NCBI GenBank assembly: GCA_964496875.1
Contig: CAZCBH010000086.1
Location: 1-21,324 of the forward strand
Reading direction: 5' to 3'
Length of the DNA: 21,324 bases
Source: RI-106 sp964496875
GTDB lineage: Bacteria > Cyanobacteriota > Vampirovibrionia > Obscuribacterales > Obscuribacteraceae
Part shown: positions 15,547-21,324 of the stretch, piece after piece
Layout of the letters: the number at the start of each line of letters is the position of its first letter
Position numbering within the stretch: the first letter of the stretch is position 1
Notes under the pieces: model-generated
Database searches by the model: none
Seen by the model: only the letters and a program-made list of their open reading frames with translations
Told to the model about the DNA's origin: nothing
Translations under genes and position numbers: made by a program

Positions 15547-16229
15547 CTGAGCTTCTTCTGATCTGCTTTCATCGGGGCTTCTTCCGGAATATCCTGGATA
15601 TCGGAATCGTCACCGAGGTTTTCATAGTTGCGCACCCTGGTATTGCTCAAGGCAGGCACCAGGCGCATTTTTTCGTGGGCGCCTGCGCTTTTCAAAAAGA
15701 CCTGGCGCTGGGAAGCCAGTTGATCGGCTCTTCTTTGATAGTCTCCGGTCAAGCGCTCTTCTTCTTCTTTCAGTCTGGTGAAGGCCGCTTTCATGCGTCT
15801 TTCTTTCTCCGCCTCACTGGCGGTGCTCTTCTCTATGGCTTTGATTTCGAGATCGAAGCGTTGCGAAGCCTGCTTCTTCTCCTCTTCCATTCTGGCAAGC
15901 AATTCTGAGCGGCTTTTTTCGATATCGGCTTCGATTCGTCCGGATTCTGCCAGTTCAGAAAGTCTCTTGCCTGCTTTGATCGCCACTACCGTCTTGCCGC
16001 CGTATTTGATGCAGAAGGCGAGTTCTCGTTTTGCCGCATCGACCTTTCCACTGTTCAAATAACATTCGGCCAGGCGAAATCGCAGCTCCAGATCGTTCGG
16101 TTTCTTGGTAGCCTGTGCTCTCAGGGCGGCACAATCTTTTTCCGCAGGCTGGGCAAGAGTCGGTGCGGCTAAAAATAGTGAGCCGGCTAGAATAACCAAT
16201 AAAGAAACAATAGAAGCAAGGCTGGTCAT
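15543..16229 (-). CDS. Secreted TPR/coiled-coil protein
   Basis: A 228-residue exported protein when started at the ATG at 16229, which places a signal peptide at 1-26 (ends TLA-Q). An earlier in-frame GTG at 16319 would put 30 hydrophilic residues ahead of the signal peptide and overlap the previous gene, so it is not preferred. Residues 45-76 form one tetratricopeptide-like helix pair (DLELRFRLAECYLNSGKVDA). Residues 100-178 are a long charged helix rich in Glu, Lys, Arg and Gln, a probable coiled coil. The C-terminus is acidic then basic. No enzyme motif. It resembles an adaptor or scaffold. Two Cys survive in the mature N-terminal part. It overlaps the vWA gene by 4 bp. Confidence 0.8.
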   Translation of the reverse strand: MTSLASIVSLLVILAGSLFLAAPTLAQPAEKDCAALRAQATKKPNDLELRFRLAECYLNSGKVDAAKRELAFCIKYGGKTVVAIKAGKRLSELAESGRIEADIEKSRSELLARMEEEKKQASQRFDLEIKAIEKSTASEAEKERRMKAAFTRLKEEEERLTGDYQRRADQLASQRQVFLKSAGAHEKMRLVPALSNTRVRNYENLGDDSDIQDIPEEAPMKADQKKLR

Positions 16230-16255
16230 ACCAGGCCATATTCCCCCGGAGCCAG

Positions 16256-16269
16256 GCCGGTAAACCGGC
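16256..16269. repeat. Short hairpin between two genes of the guaB3 unit
   Basis: GCCGG-TAAA-CCGGC is a perfect 5-bp stem immediately after the stop of the lethal-factor-like gene and about 27 bases before the start of the TPR gene. No T-run follows, so it is more likely an mRNA processing, stability or translation element than a terminator, or chance. Confidence 0.3.
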
Positions 16270-16270
16270 G

Positions 16271-17056
16271 TCAGCGGCTGTTTGCCGGCTTGATTGCTTT
16301 TATAGTCGAGTCCACCCACATTCGTGCCCGGGGGAATCCAGCTTTGATCTTGTCAGAAAGGGGGGTCCTGGCGCCTGTCAGCAGCATCAGAATTTCGCCG
16401 AAAGCTTCCATGGGTGCGTCCGGGCGGTCTGCGACATAGAGACTTAGTTCCGAGCGCAACTGCGGATCCATAGAAGCGATATCCTGCTTATATAGAGCTA
16501 GATAAGCTTTTTCTCTGGAGAGATTCTCCAGGCAGTCATCGAGGGCATGGGCGCACTGCATGAGGGTAGCCAGTTTTATGTCCGTGTCGGTTCTCACCCC
16601 TCCCACATCCGGATATCCGGGCTCAGCCAGGGCTCTTTCCCAGATGTACATTTCGCGCTTATAAGTCCTGCCGGGCTCGTTGCAGAAAAGATGCCCATCT
16701 GCCGGATGCACCACTTTGAGAGAATCAGGAAATTTATCCAGGGGGTTGGTGCCTACGAAAACGGTTGCGCCGCCCTCATCGAGAATTTGATAGATATGGG
16801 CAGGTAGATTCTCTATTGTCGTGCGGACTATATACAGCGTGTGCTCGCTTACTCTTGGATGATTGAAGCGTGGATAGACGATAGAGATTCTCTCGCTCAG
16901 CTTTTTGCGAGGTTTTGGAGAATAATTCGGGCTCTTTGCCTGATTCTTTGCCGGTGTCTTTGTGTCGCTTCCCTTTTGGGCAAGTGCTCCAGGAACGGGC
17001 AGCAAAAGGCTGCCTGCCAGAAGAAGCATCAGTATTTTGCTTTCGGAAATAAGCAA
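16271..17056 (-). CDS. Secreted anthrax-lethal-factor-like (M34/ATLF) protein with degraded zinc site
   Basis: A 261-residue exported protein. A signal peptide ends near ALA-Q (residue 26) and a basic, Pro/Lys-rich linker runs to about 53. The rest resembles the catalytic domain of anthrax lethal factor. CAHALDD (168-174) aligns with the HEFGHAVDD zinc motif of that protein, and EAFGEILMLL (217-226) aligns with the segment carrying its third zinc ligand. A GFPRARMWVD tail matches the final helix. The HExxH motif reads MQCAH (166-170): the first His and the catalytic Glu are lost, the second His and the downstream Glu remain. It should not be an active metalloprotease. The start is a TTG directly after the guaB3 stop; an ATG at 17029 is the alternative, with a weaker n-region. 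Assignment is by visual alignment. Confidence 0.7.
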   Translation of the reverse strand: MLISESKILMLLLAGSLLLPVPGALAQKGSDTKTPAKNQAKSPNYSPKPRKKLSERISIVYPRFNHPRVSEHTLYIVRTTIENLPAHIYQILDEGGATVFVGTNPLDKFPDSLKVVHPADGHLFCNEPGRTYKREMYIWERALAEPGYPDVGGVRTDTDIKLATLMQCAHALDDCLENLSREKAYLALYKQDIASMDPQLRSELSLYVADRPDAPMEAFGEILMLLTGARTPLSDKIKAGFPRARMWVDSTIKAIKPANSR

Positions 17057-18262
17057 CTAGATTCTGCCCATGCCCAGGTTCTGAGCCGATTGATAGACTT
17101 TTCCTTCGGTGAGGATTGAAGGAGCGATAATCACCTCCACATCTTTCATCGCCTCGAGATCCGGTGCGCCCAGGGTTCCCATGCTTGTTTTAAGCGCTCC
17201 GGTCAAGTTCTGGGTGCCGTCATCGACATCAGCCGGACCGTTTATGATTTTTTCTAAGGGCACTGTGGTTCCGACCTGGATTCTTGTGCCCCGCGGTAGA
17301 ACCGGGCTGGGAGTAGCCATGCCCCAGTGGAAACCTCTGCCGGGAGCTTCTTTGGCTTTAGCCAGAGGAGAGCCGATCATGACGGCATCGGCACCACAGG
17401 CAATGGCTTTACAGATGTCGCCCGAGGTGACCATGCCACCATCGGCAATAATCAGAGGCGCTTTGCCGTGTTTATGCGCATAGACTTCGGATGCGGCATA
17501 ACAGTCCGCGATGGCGGTGGCCATCGGGACCCCTATACCCAGAACGCCTCTTGAAGTACAGGCTGCACCCGGTCCGACTCCGACAAGAATGCCGGCGACG
17601 CCGGTCTCCATGAGCTCGAGAGCGGTTCTGTAAGCGACACAGTTGCCGACTACAACCGGCAAGCCGATGGACTTGCAGTAAGACTCCAGGTTGAGACTGG
17701 CTTCTCCTGATTGGGAGCGGTGCTCGATGCCGGTTACGGTGGATTGAACGAAGACTATATCGAGTCCGGCTTCTTTTGCTATCGGTCCGTATTTTTCCGC
17801 CATATTGGGGGTCACCGAAACGGCGGCGACCACACCCTGGTCTTTGATCTCTTCTACTCTTTTGGCGATCAGGCTTTCGTCAATCGGTTTGGAATATATC
17901 TTCTGCATCACTGTGACAAAAGAGCTCTTGTCGCAGGATGTGATCTCGTTGTAGGCGTCTTCGGTATTGGCATACCGGGTTTGTATGCCCTGTAGATTGA
18001 GAACCGCCAGCCCGCCTAGTTTTCCGAAGATTCCGGCGATTTTGACATCGACCACGCCATCCATGGCGCTTGCCAGAATCGGCACTTCCAGCTTGTGTCC
18101 GCCAAGGGACGTGCTGATATCGCAGAGTTCCGGATCTAGTGTCTCGGAACCCGGCACCAGGGCTATCTCGTCGAAGCCATAGGCCCTTCTTGTCGGTTTG
18201 CCTTTGCCGACAAACAAATCTTTGCCCAGTGTAGAACCTGAATATTCAAGTGTTTTGCCCAT
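17057..18262 (-). CDS. guaB3: GuaB3-type IMP dehydrogenase family protein (no CBS domains)
   Basis: A 401-residue TIM-barrel enzyme of the IMP dehydrogenase/GMP reductase family. The catalytic loop is GVGPGAACTSR with nucleophile Cys235. FDEIALVPG and ASAMDGV (65-71) are barrel signatures, and IIADGGMVTSGDICKAIACGADAVMIG covers the phosphate-binding region (about 266-292). There is no CBS pair between strands: the chain is about 400 residues instead of about 490, which defines the GuaB3 subgroup. Cyanobacterial GuaB3 is reported to act as an IMP dehydrogenase (IMP to XMP, toward GMP). The ATG is preceded by GGGG at 9 bases. It heads the minus-strand unit with three secreted-protein genes and diverges from anmK. 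Confidence 0.92.
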   Translation of the reverse strand: MGKTLEYSGSTLGKDLFVGKGKPTRRAYGFDEIALVPGSETLDPELCDISTSLGGHKLEVPILASAMDGVVDVKIAGIFGKLGGLAVLNLQGIQTRYANTEDAYNEITSCDKSSFVTVMQKIYSKPIDESLIAKRVEEIKDQGVVAAVSVTPNMAEKYGPIAKEAGLDIVFVQSTVTGIEHRSQSGEASLNLESYCKSIGLPVVVGNCVAYRTALELMETGVAGILVGVGPGAACTSRGVLGIGVPMATAIADCYAASEVYAHKHGKAPLIIADGGMVTSGDICKAIACGADAVMIGSPLAKAKEAPGRGFHWGMATPSPVLPRGTRIQVGTTVPLEKIINGPADVDDGTQNLTGALKTSMGTLGAPDLEAMKDVEVIIAPSILTEGKVYQSAQNLGMGRI

Positions 18263-18293
18263 GTCGAGAACCCCGAGATCAACTTTCGCCTAT

Positions 18294-18312
18294 ATTAACA
18301 CTGACTGTTAAT
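18294..18312. promoter_or_regulatory. Palindrome in the guaB3/anmK divergent promoter region
   Basis: ATTAACA-CTGAC-TGTTAAT is a perfect 7-bp inverted repeat. A second overlapping repeat, CTGAC (18301-18305) with GTCAG (18322-18326), shares the spacer. It sits between two divergent genes, 32 bp from the guaB3 start and 60 bp from the anmK start, a typical place for a dimeric repressor to control either gene. Confidence 0.5.
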
Positions 18313-18372
18313 TACTAATCTGTCAGAAGCAATTACAATTACAGTTCTTTTCCGATTGCAAGGGGCGGTCCA

Positions 18373-19551
18373 GTGAAATCTCTCAATGTGCTTGGTCTCA
18401 ATAGCGGTACTTCCATGGACGGCATCGACGCTGCTGTCTTCAAGATAACTCCACTGGCGGAGCTGAAGAATGGCGGTCCGCCCAGGCTTTCCACCGAGCT
18501 TCTCTACTCTACGCTCATCCCGTTCGAAGAGTCTTTTCGCAAGAATCTGACCGAACTGGTCAACTCCGGTCGTGCCGACCTCAAAGAGATCTGTCTTTTA
18601 AACGCCGCTCTCGGTAAGGTTTTTGCCCGGGCTGCCGAGCAGGTGATTGCCAGCTGTGCAGAGCAGAAGATCGAAATCGATTTGATAGGCTCCCATGGAC
18701 AAACTATATGGCACGAGCCGGCCGCCACTGAACTATGGGGGGTCGAAACCCGGGGCACCCTGCAGCTTGGCGATGGTTCGGAGATTGCTACCCTTACAAA
18801 AATCCCCGTTGTGTGCGACTTCCGCACAAACGATGTTGCTCTTGGCGGTCAGGGAGCGCCCCTGGTCTCTTTTGCCGATGAAGTTCTTTTCGGAAGCTCC
18901 GGAAAGTCCCTGGGCATCCTAAATATAGGTGGCATCGCCAACCTCACCGTTCTCGACCCATCGGGAAGAGCGCGCTATGCCTATGACTCAGGACCGGGCA
19001 ATATGGTCATCGATCGCTTCTGCCAGGTTTTCTTCAATTGTGAGTACGACGATGCAGGCAAAATTGCCGCAGACGGAAAAATAGATAAATCCTGGCTTGC
19101 CGAACTCATGCAGAATCCTTATTTCTCCAGACCTCTGCCCAAGACCACCGGACGAGAGGACTTCGGTTATAAATACGCCGATAGATTGATCGAAGCAGCC
19201 CAGGAGAAAGGCATCGCTAAAGAGGATGCCGTGGCGACAGTGACGGCCCTGACGGCAAAATCCATAGCCGATTCATATAATCTATATATAAAGAATGAAT
19301 TTGTCATCGAAGAGCTGGTGGTTGGAGGCGGCGGCGGGCAGAATTCTACTTTGCTCGATTTGATCAAAGAGTACTGGAACGGGCCTCTCTCAATTAAGTT
19401 GCACGAAGACTATGGCATCTCGACCAAATTCAAAGAAGCGCTTCTCTTTGCGCTTCTTGCCTACACGACTTATTTTCAAGTGCCTAATAATGTCCCTGTC
19501 TGTACCGGGGCGGCAAGACGTGTATGCTTGGGTAAACTCATCAGAGGATAA
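18373..19551 (+). CDS. anmK: Anhydro-N-acetylmuramic acid kinase
   Basis: Cleaves and phosphorylates 1,6-anhydro-MurNAc to MurNAc-6-phosphate, a cytoplasmic step in recycling peptidoglycan fragments. The 392-residue protein shows the family's phosphate-binding start (LGLNSGTSMDGIDA, 7-20), IGSHGQTIWHEP (105-116), and CDFRTNDVALGGQGAPLVSF with Asp169 in the place of the catalytic base. NIGGIANLTVL and DSGPGNMVIDRF complete the set. Length is normal. The start is a GTG with AAGGGG about 8 bases upstream; no ATG is nearby. The stop is 6 bp before the next gene, whose ribosome site lies inside this gene's end. No murQ, lytic transglycosylase or ampG is in the window. Confidence 0.97.
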   Translation: MKSLNVLGLNSGTSMDGIDAAVFKITPLAELKNGGPPRLSTELLYSTLIPFEESFRKNLTELVNSGRADLKEICLLNAALGKVFARAAEQVIASCAEQKIEIDLIGSHGQTIWHEPAATELWGVETRGTLQLGDGSEIATLTKIPVVCDFRTNDVALGGQGAPLVSFADEVLFGSSGKSLGILNIGGIANLTVLDPSGRARYAYDSGPGNMVIDRFCQVFFNCEYDDAGKIAADGKIDKSWLAELMQNPYFSRPLPKTTGREDFGYKYADRLIEAAQEKGIAKEDAVATVTALTAKSIADSYNLYIKNEFVIEELVVGGGGGQNSTLLDLIKEYWNGPLSIKLHEDYGISTKFKEALLFALLAYTTYFQVPNNVPVCTGAARRVCLGKLIRG

Positions 19552-19557
19552 CTTTCG

Positions 19558-20793
19558 ATGTCGAACAAGGCAGAAGGGCTCACTCTCCATATTCCGGACG
19601 GCATTAATTATGAATGCACCGGCTGCGGCACTTGCTGTGGCGGCTGGTCGGTGCCCATGACCGAAGAGGATTATTTCAGGATCTCGGATATAGACTGGGC
19701 TGCCCGCAATGACAAGTTTGTCGGCAAAAGCCTGTTTCGAGAGCTGAAAGACTACGAAAGTAAAGACACTCCTTACACCCATGCCATTAAGGAGGGGGAA
19801 GACGGGCACTGTCCATTTCTGGTCGACAAGCTCTGCTTTATCCACAGCCAGTTCGAGTCTTCTACTAAGCCATCTATCTGTCAGCTCTTTCCTTATTGCT
19901 TCAATGAGACTCCTTCGGGGATCTATGCCACGGTGAGCTTTGTCAGTGTGGGGGCGGTGAACAACTCGGGCAAGGCTTTATCTGAACAGAGAGAATATCT
20001 GGAGAAGAAGCTCAAAGAGTTCAAGACCCTTTATCCGGAGCATCAGCCCAACTGGTCCAAGCTCCAGATGTCTACCGGCATTCCATTAACCTGGGATGAA
20101 TATCTTGGCCACGAAGAAAAATTGTTGGAGTTTCTCAGAGATGAGAGCAAGACTTTTGATCAGCGCTTATTAGATGGCTCGACTTATCTGATGGGAGAGC
20201 TCAAGAAGAAGCGAGAATCTTCCTCGGCCAGTCCCCAACCGGTCAGCCTGGAAAGCGCTCCGCCGTTGAAGGGGCTCGACAAGCAACTGCTGGTCGCTCT
20301 GCATAGTATTTATTTCCCGGTGAAGACCCTGGGGCGTGGAGAGCAGAATTTCAATTTCTATCGTTTTCTCTATCAGTCTATTTTTCTGGGATTTCTGCCG
20401 CCCCGCATTAAAGTGATGCTGAAATCCTATTCTTTCGAAGAGCTCGAGAAGATGGAGTTTCCGTTTGGTGATGGGGAGATAGACAATCTTATATATAGAT
20501 ATCTTTTCCAGCGTATTTTCGGAAAGCTCTATTTCGGTGCCGGCTTTGGTCAGCTTTCTCTGATAGTCGGTTTTCATCATCTCTCCATTATCTACGCCCT
20601 GCTCAAACTACAGGCGAAGGCTCTTGCGAAGGCAAGGGGGGCGGAGAAAGTGAGCTATCTGGATGTGGTCGCCGCGGTGCGGCAACTAGAAAAGCGTCTG
20701 GGGGAGACAGCCCTCGACGGCATGGCGGCAGCCACCTACGAGCTTTTGATGTTCAGTCACACCAGGCTTTCGAGAATTCTGGCCCATTCCTGA
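19558..20793 (+). CDS. YkgJ/FliB-like cysteine-cluster protein
   Basis: A 411-residue cytoplasmic protein of the CxxCxxCC family (PF03692-like). CTGCGTCC (Cys20, 23, 26, 27) is followed by HCPFLVDKLC near 84-93 and PSICQLFPYCF near 104-115, the full cysteine set thought to bind iron-sulfur or zinc. Some relatives act as flagellin lysine N-methylases, but no flagellar genes are nearby, so this specific role is not claimed. The C-terminal two-thirds is helical with aromatic-rich stretches (about 230-345) and no recognised domain. The ATG follows AGAGG, which lies at the end of anmK; the two genes form an operon. Confidence 0.85.
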   Translation: MSNKAEGLTLHIPDGINYECTGCGTCCGGWSVPMTEEDYFRISDIDWAARNDKFVGKSLFRELKDYESKDTPYTHAIKEGEDGHCPFLVDKLCFIHSQFESSTKPSICQLFPYCFNETPSGIYATVSFVSVGAVNNSGKALSEQREYLEKKLKEFKTLYPEHQPNWSKLQMSTGIPLTWDEYLGHEEKLLEFLRDESKTFDQRLLDGSTYLMGELKKKRESSSASPQPVSLESAPPLKGLDKQLLVALHSIYFPVKTLGRGEQNFNFYRFLYQSIFLGFLPPRIKVMLKSYSFEELEKMEFPFGDGEIDNLIYRYLFQRIFGKLYFGAGFGQLSLIVGFHHLSIIYALLKLQAKALAKARGAEKVSYLDVVAAVRQLEKRLGETALDGMAAATYELLMFSHTRLSRILAHS

Positions 20794-20858
20794 GCCGGGT
20801 CTGATAGAAAAAATCCGAAAATTCTCTAGAAAATGTTAGCTAATTTACAAAATTGAGC

Positions 20859-20887
20859 TTGACTTGGGAGTAATCTTAACCTACTCT
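20859..20887 (+). promoter_or_regulatory. Candidate strong promoter of the edge gene
   Basis: TTGACT (20859-20864, five of six -35 bases) and TACTCT (20882-20887, with the key T, A and final T of a -10) are exactly 17 bp apart. The 185-bp gap is AT-rich. Transcription would start near 20894, giving a leader of about 85 bases ending in a near-perfect ribosome site. Confidence 0.5.
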
Positions 20888-20978
20888 AATAAAGTTCATT
20901 CAAAACGGTTGTACTTTTCGCAGCCAGTTATTTAAAACACCTTACTACCACATTCCATATTTACTGGAGGTTCCAATT

Positions 20979-21324
20979 ATGCGTAACCTTACTATCGCTA
21001 TCGCTCGTCTTTCCCTCGCTGCCGCTGTAGTCTTTGGTCTTTCCACAGCACCGGCAATGGCGCAATCCGGTGGAGATGCATTCACCTCCCAGGGCGTCAT
21101 GGGTAACGACATTAACAACTCCGGCTACAATACCGGATCTCAGAGTCAACAAATCACCGCCGGTAATGCTCCTGTTCTGCAGGGTGCCACCAACGGTACA
21201 GTAGGTCCTCAGGGCGACGACGCCACCGCTATCATGGGTGTCAACACCGCTGGCACGGTTCGTGTAAACAACCTGGCTAACTTAGAAGCTTTGCTCAACA
21301 TCATCGCTAACGGTATGGAAATCC
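20979..21324 (+). CDS. Secreted Asn/Gly-rich protein, N-terminal part (3' end outside window)
   Basis: An open frame of 115 codons runs off the right edge. An Ala-rich Sec signal peptide ends AMA-Q (residues 27-29), followed by a mature chain rich in Asn, Gly, Thr, Ala and Gln (QSGGDAFTSQGVMGND, later NNSGYNTGSQSQQITAGN). Nothing enzymatic is visible. The style suggests a surface, matrix or amyloid-like structural protein. The ATG has GGAGG at 8 bases, the best ribosome site in the window. Codons favour GCT, GGT, CGT and AAC, a pattern typical of highly expressed genes and unlike the neighbours. No family recognised. Confidence 0.75.
   Translation, partial: MRNLTIAIARLSLAAAVVFGLSTAPAMAQSGGDAFTSQGVMGNDINNSGYNTGSQSQQITAGNAPVLQGATNGTVGPQGDDATAIMGVNTAGTVRVNNLANLEALLNIIANGMEI

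Noticed and set aside
1..21324. Mobile elements, CRISPR arrays, tRNA or rRNA genes
   Set aside because: No transposase, integrase or phage frames, no regularly spaced repeats, and no tRNA-like or rRNA-like sequence were seen in the gaps.

Overview
This 21.3-kb window reads as ordinary, gene-dense bacterial chromosome at roughly 50% G+C, with signs of a non-photosynthetic cyanobacterial relative (Melainabacteria/Obscuribacterales type). The taxonomic call is an inference. It rests on a CBS-less GuaB3-type IMP dehydrogenase (a family concentrated in Cyanobacteria and Actinobacteria), a membrane Ser/Thr kinase with a C-terminal extracytoplasmic repeat domain, many secreted proteins with Sec signal peptides, frequent TTG starts, and no photosynthesis genes. 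No tRNA, rRNA, insertion sequence, CRISPR array or phage gene was found.

Left part (1-6.9 kb): the tail of a thioredoxin-like protein, then a receptor-like Ser/Thr kinase (cytoplasmic kinase, one membrane helix, outside leucine-rich repeats). The kinase converges on tyrS with overlapping stop codons. tyrS and leuS diverge from a shared 128-bp region, and a clear intrinsic terminator follows leuS.

Middle (7-12.4 kb): a rhomboid-fold membrane protein lacking the expected catalytic residues. It is followed by a probable operon of a membrane-bound nucleotide-sugar 4,6-dehydratase (WbpM/CapD type) and the nickel-pincer cofactor genes larE and larB. The rhomboid-like gene and the dehydratase gene share a similar upstream element of about 45 bp. 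An alanine/glycine-rich protein of unknown function converges on larB, again with overlapping stops.

Right part, minus strand (12.7-18.3 kb): an HtrA-type protease with PDZ domain, a small secreted basic protein preceded by an 11-bp direct repeat with a 20-bp period, and a tightly packed unit. That unit reads guaB3, a secreted anthrax-lethal-factor-like protein with a degraded zinc site, a secreted TPR/coiled-coil protein, and a secreted PDZ-vWA protein. It is the best candidate for an undescribed system here: three exported proteins with binding rather than catalytic signatures, translationally packed behind a purine enzyme.

Right edge, plus strand (18.3-21.3 kb): anmK (anhydro-MurNAc kinase) and a YkgJ-type cysteine-cluster protein form a two-gene unit. 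A strongly promoted, secreted, Asn/Gly-rich protein with high-expression-like codon choice follows and runs off the window.
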